Assembly (NCBI GenBank): GCA_045222555.1
Contig: JBGUYY010000088.1
Location: forward strand, 129,200 to 193,199
DNA length: 64,000 nucleotides
Direction of reading: 5' to 3'
Source: UBA1756 sp045222555
Lineage (GTDB): Bacteria > Bacteroidota > Bacteroidia > Bacteroidales > WCHB1-69
A program made the translations under genes and the position numbers. The notes under the pieces were generated by a model. That model was not told the DNA's origin, made no database searches, and saw nothing but the letters and a program-made list of their open reading frames with translations. Positions 9,363-18,060 of this stretch are shown one piece after another. Within the stretch, counting starts at the first letter, position 1, and the number at the start of each line of letters is the position of its first letter.

Positions 9363-10226
9363 TTATGGTAAGATATTGATTTCGTGTAGCCATTCCACAA
9401 ATTTGAAGCGCCATTGGGCGGCTTCAGGGGCCTTGCTCTCATCCATTCCATAGCCATGTCCGCCGGTATTGTACAGCATAAACACGTGCTGGATGTGCTG
9501 TGCGGTGAGGGCGCGGTCGAGGTTGACGGAGTTCTGGTACATGACGACAGGGTCATCGATGGCCGTCACCAAGAAGGTGGGGGGCATATCGGCAGGAATC
9601 TGCAACTCCATGGAGTACTGATCCTGTTGTTCTTTCGTGTAATGGCGGGTGAGCAGGTTGCGGCGCGACCGCTGGTGGGCGATGCTGTCCTGCATGGAGA
9701 CCACGGGATAGACTGGCACCACAAAGTCGGGACGGTTGCTATACTCGCACACGAGGCCGAGGGGAGCCAGGAAGCAGGTGTCGTGATAGACGCCGGCCAT
9801 GGTCACGAGGTGGCCGCCAGCGGAGAAGCCCATCACCCCGATCTTGTGGGGGTCGAGGTGCCAGCGTTCGGCGTTGATGCGCAGGAGTTGGATGGCATGT
9901 TGCAAATCCTGTATCATAGCCGGATGATGGTAGCCTTTGTTGCCCGTACGATAGCGCAATACGTAGGCGTTGATACCCTGCGTGTTGAGCCATTCAGCTA
10001 CGCCAAAACCTTCTGTTTTGATGCCCATCAGGTGGCTGTAGCTGCCGCCAGGGCAAACAATCACGGATACGCCTGTGTTGATGGAGTCGGGCGCATGATA
10101 GCAATACATCTTGGTGGGCCATACACTTTTACCGATGTGATGCCCCCAGAGGTGAATCTTCTGTTGCTGGGCATTCAGGAATCCTATGCCGCAGAGCAGC
10201 AGAACAATAAAAAACAGTTTTTTCAT
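9363..10226 (-). CDS. Secreted alpha/beta-hydrolase esterase (acetyl-xylan-esterase-like)
   Basis: The 287-residue protein has a signal peptide (MKKLFFIVLLLCGIGFLNAQ) and an alpha/beta-hydrolase fold. It shows the oxyanion block VIVCPGGSYSHL, the nucleophile elbow GFSAGGH (Ser135), an acidic residue in AIDDPV and the catalytic His in NTGGHGYGM. This arrangement matches the BD-FAE/Axe-type esterases that remove acetyl or feruloyl groups from hemicellulose. Together with the GH3 enzyme at the end of the same cluster it suggests xylan debranching, although that is an inference. Its ATG overlaps the stop codon of the upstream 122-residue gene by one base (TAATG), pointing to translational coupling. 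Confidence 0.8.
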   Translation of the reverse strand: MKKLFFIVLLLCGIGFLNAQQQKIHLWGHHIGKSVWPTKMYCYHAPDSINTGVSVIVCPGGSYSHLMGIKTEGFGVAEWLNTQGINAYVLRYRTGNKGYHHPAMIQDLQHAIQLLRINAERWHLDPHKIGVMGFSAGGHLVTMAGVYHDTCFLAPLGLVCEYSNRPDFVVPVYPVVSMQDSIAHQRSRRNLLTRHYTKEQQDQYSMELQIPADMPPTFLVTAIDDPVVMYQNSVNLDRALTAQHIQHVFMLYNTGGHGYGMDESKAPEAAQWRFKFVEWLHEINILP

Positions 10227-10594
10227 TATAAAATCTGTTTGATTTCTTCTGCAGAAAGCTGGGTGTATTTCAAATCCGTGGGCATCCCGTCTTGAAGGGT
10301 GAAGTCCACGCGGAACATCTCCTCATCATAAAATGACAATTTGGAATGGGTGTCAGGATTGCATTCGATGTATATAATATTTTGAATATCAAGATTTTTT
10401 GCATCACAAACCTGCTTGATGAGCGAACCACCGGTATAGGTGATAGAAGAGCCCGGATTATCTTGATACAGTTCTGTAACTAAAATGATGGTCTTGCCTT
10501 CATGGGAAATCAGTTTCAGACCACATTTGGAGGGCATATCCCATTGTCCTGCAAAGTCAAAAATCTCATCGTAGTATTTCGGAGGAACTTTCAT
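10226..10594 (-). CDS. Uncharacterised 122-residue protein
   Basis: I do not recognise a family. The protein has no signal peptide and no membrane segment. It is rich in acidic residues and predicted strands (KTIILVTELYQD, IQNIIYIECNPD, FRVDFTLQDG), suggesting a small cytoplasmic alpha/beta protein. It is the first gene of the minus-strand cluster and its stop codon overlaps the esterase start (TAATG), so it is cotranscribed and coupled. The coupling supports it being a real gene; its function cannot be inferred. Confidence 0.65.
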   Translation of the reverse strand: MKVPPKYYDEIFDFAGQWDMPSKCGLKLISHEGKTIILVTELYQDNPGSSITYTGGSLIKQVCDAKNLDIQNIIYIECNPDTHSKLSFYDEEMFRVDFTLQDGMPTDLKYTQLSAEEIKQIL

Positions 10595-10727
10595 AAACGA
10601 ATCATTTAATACAACAAACTTTATTTATTCATATTTAATGCAATTTGCAAAAATACAATAATTATCAACAAAAAGTCGCATTGTCTTCATTTTTTTATGG
10701 AAACATTCCATTTTTCAGAATAATATG

Positions 10728-10735
10728 TAACTTTG
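10728..10735 (+). promoter_or_regulatory. Bacteroidetes -7 box for the flavoprotein-patatin pair
   Basis: TAACTTTG followed by CA matches TAnnTTTG. It lies 87 bases before the reductase start codon. No convincing -33 TTTG is seen. Confidence 0.55.
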
Positions 10736-10822
10736 CACCCTCGTATTTTCAGGGTTTGTGCATAAAAATTACAAGGTCTGAAGGACGATATGAAATGATG
10801 ATAAAAGAAATTCTCTTTGGAG

Positions 10823-11473
10823 ATGAAGAAAATCGTAATTATTGATGGCGGTCCTCGAAAAAACATGAACACAGCCGCCATGATTAGGGCCTTTTCCGAT
10901 GGTGCAAAGTCGGTGAGCGATGCCATTGAGGTAAAGCCCATCCGTCTCTATGACCTTGACTATAAAGGATGTTACAGTTGTTTGGCTTGTAAGCTGAAAA
11001 ACAGCAAGTTTCGTGACGTTTGTGCCTACAAAGACGGGTTGACAGAGACCTTGCGGGAGACGGCCTACGCCGACGGGGTGGTATTTGCTTCGCCCATCTA
11101 CTACAGTCGTGTGACGGGGCAGATGGAGAGTTTCATTGAGCGGCTCACTTTCCCGTGGCTTTCCTATAACGACCGAAGTCTCAACCCGCCCAAACGTATT
11201 CCTGCCGCCGTCATCTACACGATGAACGACCCTACCGCGGGGCTTCGTTCTCTACAGTCGTTTGAAATACTATTGGGTGGTTTTTATGGGGAGAAACCAG
11301 AAAGAATTACGGCCTGCAACACCTGCCAGGTGAACAACTACGACCTTTATGATATGGGGAGTTTCTCCAAGGAGAACAAAGAGCAGTGGCGCGATGAGCA
11401 CTGGGAAGAGGATTTGCGCAACGCCTTCGAAGCTGGACAGCGCATGGCGGCAAAAATCATAGGATCCAACTAA
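10823..11473 (+). CDS. NAD(P)H-dependent flavodoxin-fold reductase
   Basis: The ATG at 10823 gives 216 residues; the TTG two codons upstream is less likely. The start MKKIVIIDGGPRKNMNTA is the FMN phosphate-binding loop of the NADPH-dependent FMN reductase / iron-sulfur flavoprotein family. GCYSCLACK (residues ~48-56) carries the closely spaced cysteines of that family, and FASPIYYSRVTGQMESFIERL is the conserved flavin-contact and dimer region. It is probably a cytoplasmic FMN protein that transfers electrons from NAD(P)H to quinones or other acceptors; the acceptor is unknown. The patatin gene follows after 14 bases, so the two are likely cotranscribed. Confidence 0.8.
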   Translation: MKKIVIIDGGPRKNMNTAAMIRAFSDGAKSVSDAIEVKPIRLYDLDYKGCYSCLACKLKNSKFRDVCAYKDGLTETLRETAYADGVVFASPIYYSRVTGQMESFIERLTFPWLSYNDRSLNPPKRIPAAVIYTMNDPTAGLRSLQSFEILLGGFYGEKPERITACNTCQVNNYDLYDMGSFSKENKEQWRDEHWEEDLRNAFEAGQRMAAKIIGSN

Positions 11474-11487
11474 AAAATAGTATCAAT

Positions 11488-12510
11488 ATGGCTTATCATT
11501 TTAAGAATTTAGTTTTTGAAGGAGGAGGAGTGAAGGGCATTGCCTATGCGGGCGCATTGGAAGTGCTGGACAGAGAAGGAATTTTGCAGAATGTGGAACG
11601 GGTGGCAGGGACTTCTGCCGGTGCCATGATGGCGGTGCTGGTGGGGTTGCGTTATTCGTCGAAGGAGGTACAGGAGGTTCTTTGGGATCTCAATTTCAAA
11701 GGGTTCATCGACAGTTCATGGGGCATTCTGCGCAACAGTCATCGTCTTTTTAAGGAGTATGGATGGTGCAAGGGCGACTATTTCCGGAGTGTGATGGCGG
11801 AGCTTATCCAGCGGAAAACGGGCGATGGGGAGATCACTTTCGGCGAGCTTGCCCGCACCCAGAAGTTCCGCGACATCTATCTGGTGGGCGCCGATCTCAC
11901 CACAGGGCTTTCCAAACTGTTCTGCGCCCAGCAAACGCCGGAGGTCAAGGTGGCCGATGCCGCCCGTATCTCCATGTCCATCCCCTTGATTTTCGCTGCC
12001 ATAAGGAGCAAAGATAAAAAGCGCCTTTATGTGGATGGCGGACTGTTGGAAAACTACGCCATCAAAACCTTCGACCAGCGGGAGTATGTTGCCGACCAGA
12101 ACCATTTCCGCCGCACCGAGTATTACGACAAAATCAACAGCCAGACCAAATCGCTGAAAAGCATGGGGAAGCGTGAATATGTGTACAACAAAGAGACGTT
12201 GGGCTTTCGCTTAGATTCCGAAGAGGATATCTCCATGTATCTTACCCATGAGGAGGTGCCCAGCAAAGAGATTGACAGTTTCTTTTCCTATACCAAGGCT
12301 TTGGTAACCACCCTCATTGATTTTCAGAACAATGTGCACCTGCACAGCGACGACTGGCAGCGCACGGTGTATATCGATACGTTAGGGGTGCGGGCAATTG
12401 ATTTTGATATACCAGATGATCGGAAGCAGGATTTAGTGGACTCGGGGGTGAAATATACCGAGCGTTATCTGGATTGGTATAACAACGACGAGGAAAAGGC
12501 GAATAAATAG
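11488..12510 (+). CDS. Patatin-like phospholipase
   Basis: The 340-residue protein has all patatin hallmarks: the oxyanion loop EGGGVKGIAYAGAL (residues 11-24), the nucleophile GTSAG (Ser43) and the catalytic Asp in YVDGGLLENY (Asp183). The family hydrolyses acyl chains from phospholipids with a Ser-Asp dyad. No signal peptide is visible, so a cytoplasmic or membrane-peripheral enzyme is expected. It follows a flavoprotein reductase closely; a functional link between the two is not evident. The gene converges with the radical SAM gene, leaving a 37-base gap with no visible terminator. Confidence 0.88.
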   Translation: MAYHFKNLVFEGGGVKGIAYAGALEVLDREGILQNVERVAGTSAGAMMAVLVGLRYSSKEVQEVLWDLNFKGFIDSSWGILRNSHRLFKEYGWCKGDYFRSVMAELIQRKTGDGEITFGELARTQKFRDIYLVGADLTTGLSKLFCAQQTPEVKVADAARISMSIPLIFAAIRSKDKKRLYVDGGLLENYAIKTFDQREYVADQNHFRRTEYYDKINSQTKSLKSMGKREYVYNKETLGFRLDSEEDISMYLTHEEVPSKEIDSFFSYTKALVTTLIDFQNNVHLHSDDWQRTVYIDTLGVRAIDFDIPDDRKQDLVDSGVKYTERYLDWYNNDEEKANK

Positions 12511-12547
12511 AGTAGGGGAGCTGAAAGATAGAAGCTAAACAACAGAA

Positions 12548-13837
12548 TTAGAACAAATTGGTCTTTGATGCAGCGCGGTCCACATCGCGGCCGAAGGTCT
12601 TGTTGGCCAGCTTGCGGTTGCGCGGACGGTATGTGCCGTCTTCCATCTCACGAAGCACCACATTGGTGAAGAGCTTGAACATCTTTTCCTCTTGAGTTTC
12701 ATCCTGATAGAACGATTTCCAAGCATACTCGTACAGCTCCTGCAAGCGCTCAGGCGACATGTGTTTGGGCTGGTACACCACCTGTCCGGCGTTGTAATGG
12801 TCCCAATCGTGGTCGAAGATACGTCCTTGGCGCATCAGGTCGTCGTAAGCCTTGGTGTGCGGGAACGGTGCCAAAACGGTAAATTCTGCAAGGTCCAGGT
12901 CAATTTTCAGCAGGAAGTCAATCAGGCGAAGGATATCATCTTCGGTCTGGTTGTCCAAACCCAACAGGATGGTGCCTTCCACGCCGATGCCATAGTCGTG
13001 GTAGCGTTTCACGCGCTCTTTGATATAGTCGGAGGTGTCGTACACGGCTTGGTACACGTACCAGGCGCCTGCCTGTGCGGCCAGATCCAGCACCTCAGGC
13101 TTGTCTTCAATGGTGTGGCTGATCCATTTTTTCTTCAGTGGAATCATCTCGCGGAAGAGGTCCATCTCCCATTCTGTACACTGTGCCAGTGAGTTATCCA
13201 CGATGAAGAGACGGTTGTTGTCGATGGTCTCCAATTCTTCGATAGCTTTTTCCACCGGACGGGGGCGGAAGCAGCGGCCGCCGAGGTAGGAGACGGCGCA
13301 TGGGTAGCAACTGAACTTGCAGCCGCGGGAGGCGTGGAACAGGTCCACCATCTGCACACCCTTGTGATTGTAGAGCTCCCGTTTGTAGAGGTCGCGGCGG
13401 GCGGGACCTACCAGTTCAATCGGGGGCTGTTTGCCCATAAAATTATAGACCTTCTTCAGCTGGCCTTTCCTTAAATCATCAAAAACTTGTTCTTGTCTTC
13501 CTTCTGCCTCACCCAGGAAAATGCTGTCGGCATGTTGTAAGGTCTCTTCTGCGTGAAGCATGGTGGAGATGCCACCGAACATCACCTTCTTGCCTCTGCG
13601 GCGGTACTCATCGGCAATGGCCCAGCCACGTTTTACCTGTGTGGAGAGCATCATGGAGATGGCCACGGCATCGCATTCCTCGTCAAAATCAAGCGGCTCC
13701 ACGTTTTCATCTGTAAACGACACGTCTACATATTCTGGTAGACAGGCGGCAAACACCACAGGACCGTGAGGAGGCAGAGTAAAGGTAGTCTGCCCGGGTA
13801 GTTTTTTCCACTTGGGATATATCAGTTTTAATTTCAT
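12548..13837 (-). CDS. B12-binding-domain radical SAM protein
   Basis: The 429-residue protein has an N-terminal cobalamin-binding-type Rossmann region (residues ~1-140, with DAVAISMMLSTQVKR and KKVMFGGISTMLHAEE) followed by a radical SAM domain. The cluster motif is C173-x3-C177-x2-C180 in ASRGCKFSCYPC. GVEGTILLGLDNQTEDD is typical of the BchE/HpnP-type class. Such enzymes perform radical methylations or rearrangements; the substrate here cannot be named. The DxHxxG cobalamin-coordinating motif is not evident, so cobalamin would bind base-off without a protein His. The gene begins 40 bases after methylmalonyl-CoA mutase on the same strand, a neighbour that also uses B12, so they may share transcription. 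Confidence 0.8.
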   Translation of the reverse strand: MKLKLIYPKWKKLPGQTTFTLPPHGPVVFAACLPEYVDVSFTDENVEPLDFDEECDAVAISMMLSTQVKRGWAIADEYRRRGKKVMFGGISTMLHAEETLQHADSIFLGEAEGRQEQVFDDLRKGQLKKVYNFMGKQPPIELVGPARRDLYKRELYNHKGVQMVDLFHASRGCKFSCYPCAVSYLGGRCFRPRPVEKAIEELETIDNNRLFIVDNSLAQCTEWEMDLFREMIPLKKKWISHTIEDKPEVLDLAAQAGAWYVYQAVYDTSDYIKERVKRYHDYGIGVEGTILLGLDNQTEDDILRLIDFLLKIDLDLAEFTVLAPFPHTKAYDDLMRQGRIFDHDWDHYNAGQVVYQPKHMSPERLQELYEYAWKSFYQDETQEEKMFKLFTNVVLREMEDGTYRPRNRKLANKTFGRDVDRAASKTNLF

Positions 13838-13877
13838 ATCTCTTTAAAAATGATGGGTGAACAATAAAGGCGAAGGG

Positions 13878-16022
13878 TTAGGCTTCCAAAATTTCCAAGA
13901 TTTTGATAGCGCAGTCGCTGATGATGCTGCCAGGTCCGAAGATGGCTGCTGCGCCGGCTTTGTAGAGGAAGTCGTAGTCTTGCGGCGGGATAACGCCACC
14001 CACCACCACGATGATATCCTCGCGGCCGAGCTTTTTGAGTTCTTCAATCACCTGCGGCACCAGTGTTTTGTGGCCTGCAGCGAGGGAAGAAACGCCCATC
14101 ACATGCACATCGTTCTCCACAGCCTGCTTGGCAGCCTCTGCCGGAGTCTGGAACAGCGGTCCCATATCCACATCGAAGCCGATGTCGGCGTAGCCGGTGG
14201 CTACCACCTTGGCGCCACGGTCGTGACCGTCCTGGCCCATCTTGGCCACCATGATACGGGGGCGGCGTCCCTCTTTCTTTGCGAAGGCATCCGCCATAGC
14301 GCAGGCCTTTTTGTATGAATCGTTGTCTTGTTGTTGTGAACTGTACACGCCTGTAATCAAATTAATTTTTGCTTTGTAACGTCCGAAAACTTTCTCCATT
14401 GCGTAGGAGATTTCGCCGAGAGAGGCACGTTTTTTGGCGGCATCCACCGACAGGGCCAGCAGGTTGCCGTTTTTGTTTTTCGCGCATTCGGTGATGGCAT
14501 CGAGGGCGGCTTGCACCTCCTCGTTGTTGCGGTTGGCACGGAGCTCTTGCAAACGCTTGATCTGTGCTTCACGAACCACGGTGTTGTCCACTTCCAATGT
14601 CTCAATCGGATCCTCTTTCTCCAAGCGGTATTTGTTGACACCGATGATGCTTTCCATGCCGGAGTCGATGCGGGCCTGCTTGCGAGCAGCGGCCTCTTCG
14701 ATACGCATTTTCGGAATACCCGTCTCGATAGCTTTGGCCATACCGCCGAGTGATTCCACCTCTTGGATGTGTTTCCAAGCGCGATGTGCCAGCTCGTTGG
14801 TCAGCGTTTCCACATAGTAGGAACCGGCCCACGGGTCCACCACACGGCATACGTTGGTTTCTTCCTGGATGTAAATCTGCGTGTTACGAGCAATACGGGC
14901 GCTGAAGTCGGTCGGCAAGGCGATGGCCTCGTCCAAAGCGTTGGTGTGCAGCGACTGGGTGTGGCCGAGGGCTGCGCCCATAGCCTCGATACAGGTACGG
15001 GCCACGTTGTTGAACGGATCCTGTTCGGTGAGCGACCAGCCGGAGGTCTGCGTATGGGTACGCAATGCCAATGACTTAGGATTCTTCGGGTTGAAAGTGC
15101 TCACGATCTTAGCCCAGATCATACGGGCGGCGCGCATCTTGGCAATCTCCATGAAGTGGTTCATTCCCGAGCACCAGAAGAAGGAGAGACGTGGCGCGAA
15201 GGCGTCGATGTCCAAGCCAGCTTTGACACCGGTGCGGAGGTAGTCCCAGCCGTCGGCCAGCGTATAGGCCATCTCGATATCGGAGGTGGCGCCAGCTTCC
15301 TGCATGTGGTAGCCCGAAATGGAGATGCTGTTGAATTTCGGCATGTTCTGCGAGGTGAACTCGAAGATGTCGGCGATGATGCGCATCGAATGTTCGGGCG
15401 GATAGATATAGGTGTTACGCACCATGAACTCTTTCAGAATGTCGTTCTGGATGGTGCCCTGCAGCTCTTCAAATTTGGCACCCTGCTCCAGTGCGGCCAC
15501 AATATAGAAGGCTAATACCGGCAGCACCGCGCCGTTCATGGTCATAGAGACCGACATCTTGTTCAGCGGAATCTGGTCGAATAAAACCTTCATATCTTCT
15601 ACCGAGCAGATGCTCACGCCGGCCTTACCCACGTCGCCCAGCACGCGCTCGTGGTCGGCATCGTATCCACGGTGAGTGGCCAAGTCGAAAGCTACTGATA
15701 GACCTTTCTGACCGGCAGCGATGTTGCGGCGGTAGAAGGCGTTGGACTCTTCAGCGGTGGAGAAACCAGCATACTGGCGGATGGTCCACGGACGCATCAC
15801 GTACATAGTGGAGTAGGGTCCGCGCAAATAGGGTGCGATACCGGCAGCATAGTTCAAATGCTCCATCCCCTCAAGGTCGTCTTTGCCATAAACGGGCTTG
15901 CAGGGGATCTGCTCCGCGGTCATTCGCGTGAAATCAATGTGGTTTTCTTTCGACCACTCCTGAAAACCCTCTTTGTTTTTCGGGGCGGTTCTGTGGGTGA
16001 CTTTACTAAAATCAGGACGCAT
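13878..16022 (-). CDS. mutB: Methylmalonyl-CoA mutase, large subunit
   Basis: The 714-residue protein interconverts (R)-methylmalonyl-CoA and succinyl-CoA with adenosylcobalamin. The N-terminal TIM barrel includes RGPYSTMYVMRPWTIRQYAGFSTAEESNAFY, and SFFWCSGMNHFMEIAKMRAARMIW. The C-terminal cobalamin domain (last ~130 residues) shows the His-ligand motif GQDGHDRG, then GVSSLAAGHKTL and GGVIPPQDY. Length matches the catalytic subunit. In this phylum the step links succinate and propionate formation. The non-catalytic small subunit (MutA) normally sits next to it in Bacteroides-type operons but is not adjacent here. A -7 promoter box lies 48 bases upstream. Confidence 0.95.
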   Translation of the reverse strand: MRPDFSKVTHRTAPKNKEGFQEWSKENHIDFTRMTAEQIPCKPVYGKDDLEGMEHLNYAAGIAPYLRGPYSTMYVMRPWTIRQYAGFSTAEESNAFYRRNIAAGQKGLSVAFDLATHRGYDADHERVLGDVGKAGVSICSVEDMKVLFDQIPLNKMSVSMTMNGAVLPVLAFYIVAALEQGAKFEELQGTIQNDILKEFMVRNTYIYPPEHSMRIIADIFEFTSQNMPKFNSISISGYHMQEAGATSDIEMAYTLADGWDYLRTGVKAGLDIDAFAPRLSFFWCSGMNHFMEIAKMRAARMIWAKIVSTFNPKNPKSLALRTHTQTSGWSLTEQDPFNNVARTCIEAMGAALGHTQSLHTNALDEAIALPTDFSARIARNTQIYIQEETNVCRVVDPWAGSYYVETLTNELAHRAWKHIQEVESLGGMAKAIETGIPKMRIEEAAARKQARIDSGMESIIGVNKYRLEKEDPIETLEVDNTVVREAQIKRLQELRANRNNEEVQAALDAITECAKNKNGNLLALSVDAAKKRASLGEISYAMEKVFGRYKAKINLITGVYSSQQQDNDSYKKACAMADAFAKKEGRRPRIMVAKMGQDGHDRGAKVVATGYADIGFDVDMGPLFQTPAEAAKQAVENDVHVMGVSSLAAGHKTLVPQVIEELKKLGREDIIVVVGGVIPPQDYDFLYKAGAAAIFGPGSIISDCAIKILEILEA

Positions 16023-16069
16023 AATTTATAGTATTGTTTTGATATTTTACTTATTGATATTTGAAGCGG

Positions 16070-16077
16070 CAAAAATA
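16070..16077 (-). promoter_or_regulatory. -7 box for methylmalonyl-CoA mutase
   Basis: On the minus strand TATTTTTG followed by C matches TAnnTTTG, 48 bases upstream of the mutase ATG. This suggests that the mutase has its own promoter separate from the MerR gene. Confidence 0.6.
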
Positions 16078-16120
16078 CAAAAATGTTAGGAGTTGTGAGT
16101 GTGATTTTTGAGATTTTTCA

Positions 16121-16441
16121 TTATAGACTGTCACGGATGGCGATGAGCTTCTCCCGGATCTCTTGAAGCGTTGCAACTGCCTGTGCTTGAGAGGCGTGTT
16201 TGCCATATTCGCGTTTAAGCTCATCTTTAGCTCCCTGTAACGTGTAGCCTTGTACTTTTGTCAGGTTGTAAATGGTCTGGATGACCTCGATGTCCTTTTG
16301 CGTGAAATAGCGGTCGCCTTTTTTGTTCTTGTAGGGCTTGATTTGCGAAAACTCCTTCTCCCAATACCTCAGCAGTGAGGCGTTCACGTTGAACATCTTG
16401 GCCGTTTCGGTAATGCTGTAATAGGGTTTGTCGAGTTGCAT
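16121..16441 (-). CDS. MerR-family transcriptional regulator
   Basis: This 106-residue protein opens with a winged helix-turn-helix of the MerR type: YSITETAKMFNVNASLLRYWEKEF, then GDRYFTQKDIEVI. The rest is a helical dimerisation segment (QGYTLQGAKDELKREYGKH and a C-terminal coiled coil). It lacks an obvious metal or drug-binding domain. In Bacteroidetes similar short MerR proteins are widespread, but their targets are not known to me. It lies 4 bases after the T9SS-tailed protein gene and about 100 bases before the mutase gene on the same strand; the mutase has its own promoter box, so regulation of it is possible but unproven. Confidence 0.85.
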   Translation of the reverse strand: MQLDKPYYSITETAKMFNVNASLLRYWEKEFSQIKPYKNKKGDRYFTQKDIEVIQTIYNLTKVQGYTLQGAKDELKREYGKHASQAQAVATLQEIREKLIAIRDSL

Positions 16442-16445
16442 AGCT

Positions 16446-17234
16446 CTATTTTTTTGTGATTACTGCCTCTTTTCCATCAAAATTCACCCAATAGGTGCCT
16501 TTGGGCAAATCGCCCACACTGACTTTCTTCGCTGTGCCGCGCTTCAGAAATGTTCCGTTGGCATCGTATAGCTCGTAGTGTGTCACGTCGGTGAATTCAA
16601 TGTAGTCTTTTACTTTGTCGGACATCAGCAGGATTTTTCGGTTGGGGCACTTCAGTTTCACTACTGGCGACGAGAGTTCCTTGCCGCTTTCGTCGCTCTG
16701 CACGATCCTGAATAGGTTCATCCCGCTAAGCTGCACGGGCAGAAAGTTCTCTGCCAACATCTCTGTGGGCTTTCCTAAATTTTTCACCACCACCCATTTT
16801 CCATACAAAAGCTGCTCCAACTTGTAGCTGCAGGCTGCATCCATCTCTGACGCCTTCCACTCTAAGAGTTTGCTTTTTTTGTTATAAAAGAAGGAGGGTA
16901 AAGAAAATTCAGATTCTTTAACAAGACTTTCTTCGTTGATAATCAAGGGCTGGGTGTTAGGAAGATGAAGAATTTTGACATAGATAAAACTATTCCATTC
17001 ATGTCCTTCCAACGGAATCTCAAACGCATTCGACTCGCGGTTGAAATCAATGGTCTTTCCATCTACATAAACCTCTTGTACACTGAAAGTTCCGTTTTCT
17101 GAAGGGTTGAGTACATAAAGATTTTCGCCTGAGTATTTTCCCCATGCCGACAGCTCTTCCAAGCCATTGTGCTCCTCTTGGCCGAAAGAGGTCAGGGTAA
17201 GGAGCATCAGAAGGGGGAAGAGGATTTTTTTCAT
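16446..17234 (-). CDS. Secreted protein with a degenerate T9SS-type C-terminal tail
   Basis: The 262-residue protein has a signal peptide (MKKILFPLLMLLTLTSFGQ). Residues ~60-190 look like two small beta-sandwich modules with a FnIII-like strand pattern. The last ~50 residues (YIEFTDVTHYELYDANGTFLKRGTAKK followed by VGDLPKGTYWVNF) resemble the final strands of a T9SS sorting domain, but the canonical YPNP start is missing. I do not recognise a catalytic domain. It lies 6 bases downstream of the dnaX tau part, so transcription with dnaX is likely; no functional link is evident. Confidence 0.6.
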   Translation of the reverse strand: MKKILFPLLMLLTLTSFGQEEHNGLEELSAWGKYSGENLYVLNPSENGTFSVQEVYVDGKTIDFNRESNAFEIPLEGHEWNSFIYVKILHLPNTQPLIINEESLVKESEFSLPSFFYNKKSKLLEWKASEMDAACSYKLEQLLYGKWVVVKNLGKPTEMLAENFLPVQLSGMNLFRIVQSDESGKELSSPVVKLKCPNRKILLMSDKVKDYIEFTDVTHYELYDANGTFLKRGTAKKVSVGDLPKGTYWVNFDGKEAVITKK

Positions 17235-17240
17235 AAGGAA

Positions 17241-18026
17241 TTAGTTACAGGATTGAAGGTTAAGGGTTTGCATAAATTCTGCAAAATCAGGATTTTGGTG
17301 TTGTAATTCTTTGATTTTGTCTTTCTCGTCCAAAATATATTTTTTCGCCTCTGTTTTGTCGTCCAGTTCTACCTCCACGTCGTTGATGTTGGGGTCGAAA
17401 TGGTTGCGAAGATATTGTAGCACAGCGACTTTCTTAATGGAGAAGTCATCCACCTGCATGCTGTTTCGAAGTTTCAGATATACGATATCGTTTTTCACCT
17501 CCAGCGGGTAGTTTTTTAGGGGAGCTTGCAGGGTGGGCACTTTGTTGAAGATGGCGTCCACCATTTCATCCCATTTTTCTTTGAATTTTTCGAAATATTT
17601 TTCGGGATTTTCTACGGGGGATGATAGGGGTTGTTGTTGTTGTTGTTGTAGAGACGCATCATTATGCGTCTCTACAATGGTGGGTTCGGTTACGGCCGGT
17701 GTTGGTTCCGGCACGATAATTGCGGGTTCGGTGACCGAAGGTGTGGGTTCGGTTACCGCCGGTTCGGGATTTTGTTGTAGAGACGTGCTGCAGCGCGTCT
17801 CTACGATTGTGGGTTCGGTTATCGCCGGCGCAGGTTCTGGTGCAACGATGGCGGGTTCTGCCGCCGGTGTTGGAACGGTTGCCGCTGTCGGTATGGTTGT
17901 TGTTGCAGGTGCAACATTTTTCGGTGCGGGGTCGTTCACCAGTTTCCCAATTGACGGGCTGGGTTTGACGATAGAATCAGGAGCTACGAAGCTCATGGAG
18001 GATTTCACTGGGGTCCGCGTATCCAT
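17241..18026 (-). CDS. dnaX: DnaX tau C-terminal part, in a different frame from the gamma part
   Basis: This frame codes for the linker and C-terminal domain of the DNA polymerase III tau subunit. It is open back to 18089, so it overlaps the gamma part; the first ATG is at 18026 but translation probably enters by frameshift or the split is a sequence error. The linker is rich in Pro, Glu, Thr and Gln and holds a tandem duplication of a unit containing TEPTIVET...SLQQ. Each copy encodes a 28-bp palindrome. The last ~130 residues (YFEKFKEKWDEMVDAIF, YLKLRNSMQVDDF, YLRNHFDP) resemble the Bacteroidetes DnaX C-terminal domain, which in tau contacts the polymerase and helicase. See findings for the frame analysis. 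Confidence 0.7.
   Translation of the reverse strand: MDTRTPVKSSMSFVAPDSIVKPSPSIGKLVNDPAPKNVAPATTTIPTAATVPTPAAEPAIVAPEPAPAITEPTIVETRCSTSLQQNPEPAVTEPTPSVTEPAIIVPEPTPAVTEPTIVETHNDASLQQQQQQPLSSPVENPEKYFEKFKEKWDEMVDAIFNKVPTLQAPLKNYPLEVKNDIVYLKLRNSMQVDDFSIKKVAVLQYLRNHFDPNINDVEVELDDKTEAKKYILDEKDKIKELQHQNPDFAEFMQTLNLQSCN
17631..17677. repeat. 28-bp palindrome copy A inside dnaX, next to a TTG run
   Basis: A run of TTG triplets (17631-17649, coding poly-Gln on the minus strand) leads into a palindrome with arms TTGTAGAGACGCAT (17646-17659) and ATGCGTCTCTACAA (17664-17677) around CATT. The core 28-bp unit is 17648-17675. It is translated in frame within the tau linker. Confidence 0.85.
17777..17804. 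repeat. 28-bp palindrome copy B inside dnaX
   Basis: GTAGAGACG (17777-17785) and CGTCTCTAC (17796-17804) flank a ten-base centre containing GCTGCAGC. It is the second in-frame copy in the tau linker. The sequence after it repeats the sequence after copy A, so the two were probably made by a segmental duplication. Confidence 0.85.
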
Positions 18027-18060
18027 GACACCTTGTGCTGGGGCGGACAGACTTGGATTT

